Notes: generated by a model not told the origin, from the sequence alone. 64,000 bases of DNA from Clavaria fumosa (GCA_951802425.1 OX637795.1:1922001-1986000), one strand, 5' to 3'. Counted from the stretch's first letter, positions 9,927 through 23,313 are shown. Translations and numbers: made by a program.

Positions 9927-12599
9927 GCAGGTCCCATTAATTACACGCGCCTTGTTCAAGTTGGGGAAGACATGCACTTTGGGTGACCCTGCGATGACCC
10001 TGCATCAGGCCCAGATGATGGGCGCTGACCTGGAGCAGCTCGATCGTGCTATGGCCTCTCTAACACGCCGAATGTATTTGGATAATGACATGGCTGGACA
10101 ATACATCCTCCCATATCACGCCTGTTCTGTAAACGCGCCGCTCCACGTATTTGCACTGTTCCCGCCCACCGGGCCTTTCGCCCTGCACATCGTTGATCCG
10201 GCTACACGTCGACAGCCAATATCCCGCCTTCGAGAACTGTACGCCGACCTCCTCTCCAAACGGCAACAGGCCTCGGGGAAGAGCAAATCGGTAGAGAACA
10301 TTCGATCTCGGGATTTCTCGACGGCCTACCACAGCACGGATGTTACAGCCCTGAAGGCAGTTTCGCGCGAATTGGGACTACTGGAGAACAAGTCGCACAT
10401 TCTCGTCATATCCTCAACCAAGGAGACTAGTTACTTTGAGCGACTCGTTCCGAGGATCGCGAAATTCCCTGTGTTGTCAATGTCCAAGGCCAGAGGGCCT
10501 CACAGCCTCGACGTGTTCCCCTGGTAGTCCCACGTCGCTAGCAAGATGTTTAACCGTTACTTCTCAATGGGGGCCTGGCTGGATCGCTCTATTGCTATCG
10601 CAGACTATTACGATGTCCCCATTGGCCATGTTGACGGCGACCAGCCCTTAAACATGTCAGACATCAGCTTCGCGCGTCAATTAGTGCAGCAAGACTCCGT
10701 GATCTGGTGGTCGCCTGGCAACCGTCCCGACCTCGGCGGCATCGAGCATGACGACCAGCTACCGAAGACCTGCCTAACACAGAGTTCCTGTCACCCGGCT
10801 GCTACTCCAACGTGTGTGTGGAGGTGACCGTCCGCAACCTCGCGGTGAATTCTGTCCTGCATTCTGTCGTCGTCAATGAGTTGGAGGGTAGTGGCGGCGC
10901 TACTGCATTCGACTCCGTGTCTCGCACCCTGGACGAGTACCACAATGTGGAGAACCAGCGTGACCTCACGCTGGGCGAATCCAACCTATCTACTCACACC
11001 TTCGGAGTCCTGAAGCACATGATCCGAACGTGGCTGCTCGACAAGATCCAAGACAATTTCGAAAGCCCGGCCACGCTCGCGATTGACCATTTTTGGAGGT
11101 GGATCAGCTCCAGCGCCTCGCACATGTACGACCCGAGCATACACCGATTCGTCCACGGCTTGATGCGCAAAACCTTCATACAATTATTGGCCGAGTTCAA
11201 GCGTCTTGGTTCTCATGTCGTATACGCCGATTTCAGCCGGATCCTGCTCGCGACGTCGAAGCCTCCAGGGACGGCGCATGCTTATTCGACGTACATCACG
11301 TCAGCAATCACATCGCACGAGCTCTTCCAACACGTGTATCTGAACACGGAGCGCTTCTACGACTTCCTTCTGTTCATGGACCAGGCAAACATGGGTGGCG
11401 TTGTCTGCGAAGATCCCCTTGCGATCGAGCCACCCGAAGAACTGACCATGGAGATGCGCTGGAACATCGAGCATTTCCTTCCGCCCGCGATACAGGACGA
11501 CTTCAGTCGCGCCGTGCAATTCTTTATTGTTGAGTTGTACAAGATACGGCAGAAGGCGAATGAGAGCCCGCGAATCCCGCTCCGCGCACTGCCGAACAGT
11601 GCGCCCGATTCGTCGCAACGGGACGTCGGGAAGGCAAAAGAAACAGACAACACCAAAGAGTTCATCGCTCGGCGACTCACTCGACGGCTACTCAAGGTTG
11701 TCGGAAGCGTACAGGAGCGCCAGAAAAGCGCGATACTAGAGGGCGAAAGCATCCGAGAATTCGACTTCCCCGTCGTTCCTGGCTCGCACCTCCACCTGAG
11801 CAACCCTGCGCTGGAGCTCGTCAAATTCGTCTGCGCGACATTCGGCCTGGCGAAGGATTTCCACGTTGAGGTCGGGCTGCTGAAACGGAACTTGCTAGAG
11901 CTCCTTGGTGTGCGCGATGTTTGCCAGCGAGGCCGTATTCCGAAATCCGTGCGAGCCGCTGAAGTTGCGCAACGTGCCTTGCCGTCATTGCGACGCGCTG
12001 CGAGACTTTGACTTTTGTCGGGACCCTGAGCTGCTGCCGAGCAACACGGAGGTGAACCTGAGGTGGTTGTGTCCACACTGCAGCGGCGAGTATGACCGAC
12101 TTGGGATTGAACTTGCACTCATCGAGCTGGTGCACGGAATGGAGAAGAGTTTCGAGCAGCAGGATCTGAGATGTTCTAAATGCAAGCAGATCCAGTCTGA
12201 CAACATTTCGCGGTACTGCCAGTGCTCGGGCGCATACCAACTGACTATCATTAAAGGGGACATCCGGCGGAAGCTGAAGACGATTGTTAACGTTGCTCTG
12301 GTCCATAATCTTGGACGACTGAAGGTGCGCCTTTTTGTTGGTCAAACATTGATGTTCGTCTTGACTGATTGCTTGGTAGGAACGTGCTCAGACGTTGTTT
12401 TCGAGCTGGTAGTAAAATTGTATGCAAAATGTACAATAATACAGGAATGGGGATAAGAAACACCTGTCACCTTTTTGTAACATTGCTGGTACATTGCCGG
12501 TACAGTGTCCTATCTGGCATGTAACATGGCAGGAGTTCTATTACAGTGTAAAGACAGTCTCATCTGATTTTAGCATGTACTGCAGGTGAAAACATGCAG

Positions 12600-12850
12600 T
12601 GATTTTTACCCAGCTTGGGGCCTACAGTGGAAGATAGCAATGATTGGGGCATGGATGCAAATGCTGACACTGATGGTGCAAGGAAAGCCAAATGGGAAGG
12701 GGCCTGGGAGTGCCATGAGGCTCGTGGTAGAGGAGTGTTCATGGCCTTATGGAGTCCATGTGCATAGGACAACAAATGAGCTGGATAATGAGGATGGTGG
12801 AGGCTGGCATGGTAGGGTGGAACTGATGCTTAAGCTCCCTCCATGATTAG
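12600..12850. repeat. Dispersed flank segment, copy 1
   Basis: About 245 bp closely matching 60168-60407. In one plus frame both copies read GPTVEDSNDWG and continue as acidic, Trp-containing sequence, then lose frame, so it may be a remnant of a gene end. It lies downstream of the WD40 exons of copies B and C. Unrecognised. Confidence 0.7.
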
Positions 12851-12865
12851 CATTCCACTTCAATA

Positions 12866-14895
12866 GGACATATTTGTGTACATATTTGTGTGGTGGGTCA
12901 GCCCACTGGAATAATAATGTGACCTTATACATTGTTGGTATGGATCTGGTACTGGATGCAAATGGAAATGAGTCACTGAGAGTCAGAATGACTTAGACAG
13001 CTTCTCAACTCCTTATGCAGCTGGTCTACAGGACTAGTAGATCCTCCAGTTCCATACCTTCCTGCTAGCAGCATTGAAGCCAACACTGCTAGCAAGGCAT
13101 TGCTTTGGGCAGATATTATTATTTGTTAGTAACCAAAGTGACAACATCCCATGGGCTTAGCCATTGACCCCCATGGTCTGCCTCAACCTGGTATCACTCC
13201 ACAGATTGATACCATGGCTCAATGACTGACCACTCCATAGGTATTGTACACTTAAGCCAAATCAATATAGATAGGTCAAAAATGGATCAGTGAATAACTA
13301 GCTAACCAGTGATGGGAGAATTAAGCCAAAGAGTTCCTGAGGTTCTCCTGGCTCTGTAGACCATTCTAGCTCTATAAACCTTCCCTTGATTCTCAATACC
13401 TGGCTAGCTATTCACTACTTACTCTGATGAATACACTGGTGCATTGTACAGTAGAACACCTTGTACCTTATACCAAAATATTCATAACTCACTCAATACT
13501 TACCACACCAAAGGGAGCTAGCACAGGGCAGCTCATTCAAAGCCTGGGTACCCAGATCACTTGACCAGACTAAGTCCTTAGTCAGCAGATACTACATTTG
13601 GCTTAACTAGACCCTGTCCTTAGTTTAGCTAAATATGTCCTTAGCTCTGTGGGGAGCTAGACTCAGGTTTGGTGCAATTGATGTATGGGTACATAATGAT
13701 GCCTAGAACACAAAGTTCTATCAGCTAGTTATACTCAAATTTGTGTATCTACTACATTTGGAAGAATTTGACATAGCTCCTTAAGTACTATACCAAAACT
13801 ACCATTTAAGTACTCTAAAACAAGGGGAATTCATTGGCTTCACATATTGGGTAAGATCATAATTATATCTCATGTCCTCATTGAGATATTCCTTCTTGAA
13901 GGTTCTACATGTTCTAAAAATAATCATAACAAGTCATGATGACTCATTTCTTGGGTCCTGACTGTTGGCAATTGTGGGGAAGGACCCCACAATTGCCTTC
14001 AATCATTCTATGACATTCTGTGAGATTCCCTGCCTCAACTGTGTCATCATCTTGCCCTATTTCATCCTTCTTGACCTGACTTTCCTTAGAACAGTATAGT
14101 ACTTCCAATAATAGGCAGAACTAACACATATTCATCTGTAATATAACCCCAAATGGTCCCTGTCCGCCTCCCAGGTGGGGGGATGTGAGGGAATAGTCAC
14201 AGGACCCCCCACAAACTCATGAACCTTGGGACCTCACTACAGTGGCAGTTTATACCTAGAATGGGTTGGTGGGTGCTGATGGTGGCATCGGCCATCAGTG
14301 GCAATCACTGTTCCTCCCACTGTGAGAGCAAGGCCAGACAATTGGTCCTCGATCACCCAATTGAGGTCCAATCATGATCAGAATTCCCCTTTAAGGTTGC
14401 AGAGGCATACTTGTGACCCTGTAGCTACCTTGGAAGTGCTTTCCTCCTCTCGAAAATTTGTAGACATGACCTTATAGACCCTCTCTACACCCCTGCCTAT
14501 TCAGTTTCCCCCTCTTCCTATCCATCTTGTCACTATATTGATCTTTACTCAGAGGAGGATACTAGAGTAGTGTTATTTAATTTAAAGGATGGATAACTGT
14601 TATTTCCTTTCACAAACTTGGAATTAAGGGTTATCAAGACATAGGAATCGAACAGTATCAACTGTATCTCTGTGTGATTCTTGGTTTTTGCTCTAGAGCC
14701 TCACCTTTGCCTGAGAGTAGATTTCTTGTAGCTTTACTATAGACAGCAAACCAAAATCAGTTGTTTCCATGGCTATTGGTACATAGGCATATGTAGATGA
14801 GGTAGTAGGCCTGCCAGGCAAATGAGATGCACTTCTGCAGAGCCTCAGGCAAAGAGGAAAGCTAAGCATAGTAAGGTAAGCATATAACACCCTAA
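12866..14895. other. 2-kb insertion in block B relative to copy C, LTR-like signals
   Basis: AT-rich, without a credible gene. A perfect 13-bp hairpin (GGCAATTGTGGGG with loop AAGGA) lies at 13967-13997. A purine run ending GGTGGGGGGA at 14173-14183 is followed directly by TGTGAGGGAATAGTCAC, which resembles a polypurine tract plus the start of a 3' LTR. I could not find a matching 5' LTR or target duplication, so the element class is unproven. Confidence 0.35.
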
Positions 14896-14947
14896 CAATT
14901 GTACACATGACCAACTTATTGCAGTATCAAAGTGGAGGTAAATAATG

Positions 14948-17900
14948 CTATACATTGAGGTAGGAATGGAGGGAGGTGAATGTGAGGGAAATGACAGAGT
15001 GCTGGGGTGTGACCACTGCCAATTGATTAAGAGTGGATGCACATATTCTGCGATAAGCCACAGGAATCCAACAAAGTTTGTGTCCTGTGAAAGCAGTGAA
15101 TAACCATCCATCATGGATGAAGTATGGCCCTGACTGTCCACAGTTTGAATCACTGTATACCTGAAGAGGGGCACCAGTGGCTGCATCCCACACTCTCACT
15201 GTCCTGTCTGAAGACCCTGAAACTATCACATTGCCATCTGGAGAGAATGACATTGATGTGACCCAACCAGAATTGCCCTCAAGTGTCTGCAGATGAGCAC
15301 CAGTGACTGCATCCCACACTCTCACTGTCCTGTCTGAAGACCCTGAAACTATCCTTTTGCCACCTGGAGAGAATGACACTGATCTGACCCAATCAGAATG
15401 GCCCTCAAGTGTCTGCAGATGAGCACCAGTGACTGTATCCCACACTCTTGCTGTCCTGTCTGAAGACCCTGAAACTATCCTTTTGCAATCTGGAGAGAAT
15501 GACACTGATGTGACCCAACCAGAATGGCCCTCAAGTGTCTGCAGATGAGCACCAGTGACTGCATCCCACACTCTCACTGTCCTGTCATAAGACCCTGAAA
15601 CCATCATTTTGCCATCTGGAGAGAATGACACTGATGTGACATGATCAGAATGGCCCTCAAGTGTCTGCAGATGAGCACCAGTGACTGCACCCCACACCCT
15701 CACTGTCCTGTCATTAGACCCTGAAACTATCCTTTTGCCATCTGGAGAGAATGACACTGATATGACCCAATCAGAATGGCCCTCAAGTGTCTGCAGATGA
15801 GCACCAGTCACTGCATCCCACACTCTCACTGTCCTGTCATTAGACCCTGAAACTATCTTTCTGCCATTTGGAGAGAATGACACTGATGTGACCTGCTCAG
15901 AATGGCCCTCAAGTGTCTGCAGATGAGCACCAGTCACTGCATCCCACACTCTCACTGTCCTGTCATATGACCCTGAAACTATCCTTTTGCCATCTGGAGA
16001 GAATGACACTGATATGACCATGTTGGAATGGCCCTCAAGTGTCTGCAGATGAGCACCAGTGACTGCATCCCACACTCTCACTGTCCCATCTGAAGACCCT
16101 GAAACCATCATTTTGCCATCTGGAGAGAATGACACTGATCTGACCCAAAAAGAATGGCCCTCAAGTGTCTGCAGATGAGCACCAGTGACTGCATCCCACA
16201 CTCTCACTGTCCTGTCTGAAGACCCTGAAACTATCCTTGTACCATTTGGAGAGAATACCACTGAGTTGATGTCTCCAGAATGGCCCTCCATGACTTGTAC
16301 ACATGCACCCCACTGTCCAAGTAATTCCCCTTTCACCAGCACTGCTCCCTCCATCTGCTTGTTGTAGGTATTGTATATTTCAGTGCCGATTGGGGTGAAG
16401 GGCAAGGCTGTAAAATACACTTGCAATGCAGACACACTGATGGCTGGAAAGAACTCCTGGATCAATCTTTCACCATCAGATAATAGGGCTGAGACAATAC
16501 CCATATCATTATTCATCTATTTCAAGACCACATGTTAGTTTTGTGAACCTTGCTCAATAAGAACATGCACTTACTGAAAGATAGGCATGCACAGATGCCA
16601 ACATTTGCAATGCATTTCTCAGATTCCCAAGGAGACTGCAGACCTCTATCCAGTGTAGTAAATGATTTGAGCAGAAATGTCCCAGAAGCTGAAATACATT
16701 GCTTGAAAGCTTGCCACTGCAAACATGCATGCCCCAATATCTACATGCATACTGCAGGCTGCCTGAGATCTGTTTTGATATCATTTCTGGGAGATCTGGC
16801 ACCTCTTGGTTGAACTTGGTGGGGTCTCTTATACCACAAATATCCTTCTTCAACCTTTTCATCACAATCAGACATTTCTCTGCCATGATGGTGTGTTGCT
16901 CTTCAAGATCAACTCTAAACTGCATGTTGTGGCATCTAGTAGGGTCCACAATGAAGTCAAAGAATGATGGGTGAACCAATCTTATAACTCCAATGCCATC
17001 ATTTGGAGCTGTGATGATTGCCTGCAACTTCTGAAGATAACCATTGACATCAACATCTGACTCAAGCAGGTCCTTCAATTGATCTGATGAGAGAGGATCC
17101 TGAAGGACAGCAATAGTTCCAAGAATCAAGCGCAATTTGACTCCAAGGTGTTCAGAAATATCAGGGAATGCAATATTCAACACTTGCAAATACAACTGAT
17201 CCAGATGCTGCAGAGGAGAGGAGCCCACAGCAGTTGTTGTGTTCAAAAGCATCTCCAGTTGCCCCTTGGGATCAGCAACATCAATGAACCTTGCTGCAGT
17301 GGCAGCAAATATGAACAGGCCTGAGGACATATTGGTCAAACTCTCAACATCTGTAGGGGATGGCCAGGATCCAGGAATGAGATATCTGTGCTTGATATCT
17401 TCAAGGCACCATGTCAGATAATACTGGATATCACTTTTAATGACATCCAACCTGACTTCATGAAGAATCATTGGTCTGGTTGTATCTTTGAGAAGTGGAT
17501 GTTGAAAAGCACCAGTGATTTGGAGAATTGGTCTACTGGTGATGAGGAATTGCAAAGGGAATAATTTTTCAATGTGTTGGGATAATGATGCAAGAATGGT
17601 AGAGGTGGAATTGTCATCCTTGCATTCATCTAAAGCATCAATCACCACTAAACCTCGACGGAACTTATTCCTCATAGCAAGCAATGGTTTGACAATCATC
17701 TTCTCCAACTGATAGGAGACAGAGGAGTAAACAATATCAGGATTAGACCTGACAACATCTGCAAGTCCAGCTTTGAACTCTGGACAAAACTGTCCTAATT
17801 GATAGGCAATGGTAGTGAATACCAGATTGAGATTGCTGCAATCAGCATTATCCCTAGAGCAGAAGAAGCTCGCAGCAAGGACTCCTTTGTCCTCACAGAA

Positions 17901-18960
17901 CTTGGCCGCAGTGTAGGCAATTGTAGTCTTCCCACTCCCAGCTACACCATTGATCCAAAATATCTGCCGAGTCCCCATGACACACAAATGGTCAGAGGAT
18001 GTGGGTATGCCCTCTTGGGAGTGTTCAACATTATGACTAATCCACTGATACAGCTCCTCAAGAATCTCTTTCCGAGTACCATCAAGACACGAGACTAGTT
18101 TATTATTGCAGTTGAAGCCAGCAGTGACTGCACGAGGCAGATTGAGACTAGCTACATAGCCCAACATAAGTAAAGCACTACGGCCAAATTATGAAATAAA
18201 TCGCACCGTGGTCATTGAGCTTTGTCTTGATTTCTGTGATTTCCGTCTTGATTTCCTGATAAAAAATAATCATATGAGAAATAGGACGAGGTAACTGGCC
18301 CATGAACTTACCCCAAGTGTGGACTCAACAGCGAGTGTACTTTGAACCTTTGACCACACCTCAATCAGGGTGTCCAAAGATACAGGCCACTTACTTACCA
18401 GGAATTGTTGTATTGAGTTATCGATAGTAGAAATGAGGCCCGTAATCTTAAGAGCATCGTGGTCACGGGTGAGGACACGCTTTAAGCTGTTGCGCTTGGT
18501 CATTTGCTGAGCCTTCTCCCCAACAGACTTCCATGATCTGCCATGCGAGACTGAGATCAGCAGAGCATTTTGCCAAGAAATGGTGACTCACTCAGACAAG
18601 CAGTTGATACGGTCAGTCATTGCCGCAGACAGGGCGCCGCCATTCGACGCCTCTTGCAGCATTGCATGCAAGTCTCGAACGCGGCAAGCCAGTGATTCCA
18701 AGTCGTTGCTGTTCTGTGAGGTTTTCTGTGAGGAGAATTAGCGAGCAACGACATCGACATAAATGACATGTTTCACGCACCTGAATGGCATTGAGGAGAA
18801 CTACAAATCCCCCAATACCTTCCTGCAATCCGGGTATGCCTATCTTCCCCGCAACCTCCTTGAGGAGTGCAAGAGCGTTCTGGAGGCCAGTGAAGGCAGG
18901 AGACTGAGGCCCGGAAGAAGACTTGATCTTCGCGAGGGTAGTGTCAAGAGCTTTGCGCAT
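14948..18960 (-). CDS. NACHT-WD40 STAND receptor, copy B (nine WD40 repeats)
   Basis: Complete gene, about 1227 codons. Proposed exons: 18960-18781, 18725-18592, 18537-18399, 18347-18312, 18255-18207, 18151-16575 and 16516-14948; all introns are 51-58 nt GT-AG and the frame is unbroken. Order: helical N-terminal region (unassigned, 1-180), NACHT (GVAGSGKTT, LVVIDALDEC, LITSRP), helical linker, nine WD40 repeats of 42 residues, and a short C-terminal cap. The repeats are nearly identical in both protein and DNA (126-bp period) except at a few positions. Likely role by family: an allorecognition or defence receptor whose WD40 propeller binds a ligand and whose NACHT oligomerises. The effector domain is not recognised. 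Confidence 0.9.
15175..16312 (-). repeat. 126-bp tandem repeat encoding nine WD40 units
   Basis: Nine units share the frame LEGHS-xx-V-x-SVSFSPDGK...VSGS-x-DRTVRVWDAVTGAHL. Variation concentrates on the two residues after GHS (GD, FW, NM, EQ, DW, DH, GW, DW, GW), the residue two after them (N, R, I, T, I, T, T, R, T) and the residue after VSGS (S, S, Y, N, N, Y, S, S, S). The same exon in copy C has two units. Confidence 0.92.
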
Positions 18961-19227
18961 GGTGATGATGCTAGTGGTCGAAAGAGCACCTCCTCCTTAT
19001 CGATGCTGCGGAGCGTGACAGTCATGATTTGATGTGACAACTAACATTGCCGTGACGCCAGCAAAAAATACGCCAGCGCTTGATAGGGAACGTGGCTCGC
19101 CCTCCTTGCTGTCGTTCTCGTCATTCACCATCGAGTCAAGCTCTCTGGATTGCTCCTTTCAACCACAAAACACTAGTTCATACCCTGTGCTCTAGTGCTT
19201 GAAACCTCCAAACCTGCTTTGTATCTA

Positions 19228-22200
19228 GCCTGTCGTTGCTCTCTGTTTTTGTATGGGCGACATGCCCTTCTACTGCCATCTTTCCTACACTCTCGTATCC
19301 CTATCTTCGATTGCGAGGTATATCTTTTTGCAATATAGACGACGACCGACGCATCCACATATATGACATCTCTGCAGATGGACTCAGAGGTGTGCCGTGT
19401 CGCCGTGTTCGGACCTCTCAGACGCGGAAGATGATGACAATGAGATCTCCCTCAGGCCTCGACAAGAGAATATGTGACTTTCGCTATTTTCTGACTGCTT
19501 CGCTTTCGAAATATTTTATAGATGCTTCGTTAAGAGTTCGCTCGGGTCAGCGTGGGGACACGTGACATCACCTGAATCAGCATTTGGCTGAGAACACAGA
19601 CGGGTGTGGCATCGGATGGGGGAGAGTTGGCCTGTCACATGAGATCGCCTCAACGAGCATTGTCACTACCTTCACTTGTCATAGCAAGTATCTAATTCTG
19701 TGCTTAGTAGTCCTCGTCAAATACTGACTTAGGCGCCACCTCGTTCAACCAACAGCTCTTTGTCAACGCTCCCAGCGGACCAAATCAGAGCTACAAAAGT
19801 CAGTCTTTCAAATCCACTCCGCAGCCGGCTTTCGTTTAACAGAAGATCACAATAAGCGGAAGCTCAGAGATATTGACCAGCAGCTCGACGACGCCGTCAA
19901 TATCGCAGAGCCCGTTGACCAGCCTCCGCCTGCCAAGCGGTCCCACATGGCCCATGACGTAGCCCATATACTCCACCCTCGTCAAGTACGGCATCACCAC
20001 GTCGTCCTCACGTACCTCGTCTCTTGCACATCAATTTCTCTCCATTCCCGGAATTGCCTTCCGCTCGATTTTCTTTATCAATACAACGCGACGTACAACA
20101 GAACGCCGTCAACGCAAGAAAAACCTAGCCTGCCCCTCTCCAAATCCATCCCGCATCTGAGCATCATCCTCGCGTGCCGCGAAGGCAGCCAACCCATTCT
20201 CTGCCTTCCACTCTAACAACCCTAATGACTGGCTTTCACTACCTCCCCCATCCTCACAACCACCTTCGTCATCTGCCTCGAGCGGCTTCTCCGCAAGTGT
20301 GAACCCCTCTTCGCACCTTGACCTTGAGTACCGTCCCTCGTCGCTGCGTTCTTTTCTTGGCTTGCTTCGTATGCAGGCAAGCCTGCGCCCGTAGGCGCCG
20401 TCGCTGCTGCTAGGTGTGGCTGGATAAACGAGGGCAAGGACCGCTTTGTGTGTCGCTCGTGCGGCGTCTCATAGGCACTAGCAAGCTGCGAGGGAATAGC
20501 GAAGGAGGCGGGTGAGCTGCATCTTCTCATTGCTTTTTTCTTGCATTCTTTCTCTGTCCGAAGCTGATATCCATCTCTGGGTAGCAAATACTCTGATCAC
20601 GAAACAAAAGGCAGGTTTAGTAAACATGCACAAGGACGGCTATCCGTGGAAGGCTCAACAATGTGATCGTACGTATGCGTGCTGCATATGTGACACCCTC
20701 GGCCAGTCTTGTTTGACACTGGTGGGCTTTCTACAGCGTCCACATGTCGCATACCCCTGCAGACACCAACTGTGATCGCTGCGCAGATCAAGACCAATGC
20801 AATTGCCCTGCAGCCTATTCTTCAAGGAGTGAGCGTGAAGCATCAATCAATCAATCAATCCCCTTCAGAAAAGTAAAATTTTATTCAATATATTTATGTA
20901 TCTGTCCCGCCCTTCAGACGCCTGCCAGGTCGGCACTCTCATCTGTTCATTCCGCACACCCAGCTGGCCAGCCCGCCACTGACTCCGTACAGCCGACTCA
21001 GTCTGGAGGGGATACCAGCGTTCCAGGATCCTGTACGCCACCTCCAACAGCATCAGAATTAGTCATCCTCGTGTACCTCTTCGGCTGGTCGATCACCCCA
21101 GTCGCCGCACCTTGATGTCCGTCGGCGGAGCAGCCTCTCCATCTCCAGAACGACGTTTGCCGCGTCCTCCGCGCCTCTTACACCGAGGCTGCACCTCTCG
21201 CGCTCCGTCACGCCGATGCGCACGACGCAGCACGACCGCCACGACGGTGCCGACGAGGACGACGATTCCATCTCAGTCGGTCTTTCCCGCTACCGTCGCG
21301 CGCGCGCTGCGCGTGCCGACTCTTCGCCGCCTCCGCCTAAGGGTGTGAGCCGTTCTGCTGAGCGCGCTCGTGGGGCAGGGGCGCGGCTGCTGTACTGCTC
21401 GCTCTGCCGGCGACGCGCGGGGCTGTGGGCACTTGCTTAGTTCGACACGCCATCGACAGTGCCGTCTAGCGAGTTGACTACGTCCTTGTCTACGGCGACG
21501 TAGACCATGATGCTAGTCAGACACTCGCACTACGGGCACAAAGGCCGTTTGACGTGCCCAAGGAGCATCGCGCGCATTGCCCCTACGTCGTGCCCTCGAC
21601 CGTGCTGCTGTCGTTGCCCATACCGCCGCCCCCGCCCTTGGTGTGTACCTCCGGAGAGGTCGGCACTACAAACTACGAGCCTTGTGAAAATCATCCTTCG
21701 CGAGACCTGCAACAACAACGGTCTCAGACGTCTCAGCAGAGCGGTGCAATGGAAGGCTGGCACGCAGTGTTGACCATCGTGGCACGGCATGGTCTAACAA
21801 CTCGCGGGAGGCGTGCGTCGACTGGACGGGACGCTAAGGCCAAAATGAGAATATAGACGCCATGGTGGCGAGCGTCAAGGCGCATGTGGTAAGTTACTTC
21901 CTTTTTTATATCTTGGGAAATGGTGTTTCTCAATTTTTTTAGCGTTTTGCATACGTTTTCGCTCGGTATTTTTGCTTTTCCTAATGTTCGGCAGGGAAAG
22001 GAGTTGCTGAAGTATGTGCGGGAACTGTTGAGCTGATGAAAGGGTTCTGCCATAGACAACGATGGTATTCTCATTGAAGTATATCTCGTGGGGTACTAAT
22101 ATCATGTGCAGAAAGATAGAATAAACCCGGTGCGACGATATGCGCCTCTGTACCCTTACTCATACTAACCTCGACTCGTTGGAACATGAATGACATCTAA

Positions 22201-22683
22201 AATGTGCTGATTGGCTTGAATGTTCTCCGGTCTTGTGTATGCGTCGTTGTATATGTCAAACCCTGTAAGCTTGTCATCCCCTATGGTGAAGACAAAGGCC
22301 AGCGTGGGGCTTGTTAAAGAGGGGCAGGAATTATGGGAAGGGATGTGGATGTGGACACGGACACGGACAAAGAAATGGATACACTGACCATACGAAGGAC
22401 GGGGAGGAGCAGGAGACCGCCAGGCGGGCAGCCTACGGGAACGACGGGCCGGGTACGGAGACACTAGAGGGCCGCTGCGAAGCACGGGGATGTCTTCACT
22501 ACAACAGCCACAAGCAAATGCAACAACAGAGTTTGGGGCTGCTCTCCATCGCGGCGGCCGTCTCGCTGGCATTCAGGCTGTTCCAGGGCTTTAGGACGCC
22601 CCACGTGTGAGGGAGAAGCACGGGTCGGGGCGTCCCGATTATCGTGGTGATCCTGATCGTGGTGGGCGTGGGTTTGGCGAATA
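19228..22683. other. Shared 5' flank of block B
   Basis: Counterpart of 4181-7844 and equally without a recognisable intact gene. Relative to block A it lacks about 185 bases near 19515 and has an added ATCA microsatellite (about 20842-20860). The 89-codon ORF at 19947-20216 is the same as in block A. Confidence 0.6.
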
Positions 22684-23091
22684 ACAGGCAGAACGCCGGC
22701 CTTGGGTATTAACGCGCAAGGAGGCGCGTGGGTTGAAGGTTGTACGAGGCGGCGTGGAGACGGTCATTGATATCAAAGTTCGTTAGTTTCTTCTGTATGC
22801 TCCTGGATTTGTTTTTTTTCTGATGTGTTTTAGGACGTGGTGGTGGACGACATGGCGCCGCTGGAGCCGGGCGAGATCGCGCCGCACGATAGGATCTTCC
22901 TGTCGGTGCATAACTTCAGGTTGAGACGAGTCGGGAGCGACGGGTGAATCGGACGCAATAAAGAAGGTGTTGTACCGACTGTATGGCAATGCGGAAGTCG
23001 CATCAGAGTGCAGATGGCATTTTTACCATTGGTGACTGTAGGGTCTTTGAGGGCATAGGCAGTTATGTTGTTGTTTATAATTATTTTATAA
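22684..23091 (+). other. Possible exon remnant after block B, then AT-rich spacer
   Basis: The plus strand reads VVRGGVETVIDIKV, then a plausible 57-nt intron (GTTAGT...TTTTAG, about 22780-22835), then VVVDDMAPLEPGEIAPHDRI and a stop. It looks coding but I do not recognise it. The rest is AT-rich up to the Harbinger element. Confidence 0.3.
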
Positions 23092-23313
23092 TAAGGACAG
23101 TCAGAGTCAACGTTTCAATGATGATTTAGCAAATGATTCAGGGAGCGATTTACATCTGCCTGAAACGCCGAAAGTTCAAATCGTTGCTGAAGCGTTGAAG
23201 CGGCTCAAGAGCCGCTTCAACCTTGAAACGTACTTCAATTCCTTGTGTGATTTGGTACCTAGCTAGAGTGCCCCTAATAAATTTCTTACTTCTATGCCCT
23301 GCTGTTACCATAC

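Larger units (their letters stand above)
7846..12412 (+). pseudogene. POL2: DNA polymerase epsilon catalytic subunit, 5'-truncated pseudogene
   Basis: The C-terminal half of Pol2/POLE. It opens inside the polymerase module at [20 protein letters not shown] and runs through the inactive C-terminal half to the two Cys clusters (CRHC...CPHC and CSKC...CQCSG, about 11965-12230). The terminal exon ends KERAQTLFSSW before TAG 12410-12412. Introns: 9262-9314 (GC-AG) and 12325-12379. Lesions: everything 5' of 7846 is absent; a LINE lies at 9323-9926; a TAG replaces an expected Gln codon at 10525-10527; frameshifts lie near 10757 and 11920. The gene is essential in eukaryotes, so a functional copy must lie elsewhere. 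The left end abuts duplicated block A. Confidence 0.93.
12600..22683. repeat. Duplicated block B
   Basis: Contains NACHT-WD40 copy B and the same 5' flank as block A (to 22683). Its left part (12600-12845 and 14896-16516) also matches the sequence left of copy C (60168-60407 and 60450-61180). A roughly 2-kb stretch (about 12866-14895) present here is absent from C. Confidence 0.85.

Noticed and set aside
14693..15186. Short minus ORFs beyond the WD40 stop
   Set aside because: No family motif; they overlap the WD40 3' end in another frame or lie in the 2-kb insertion.
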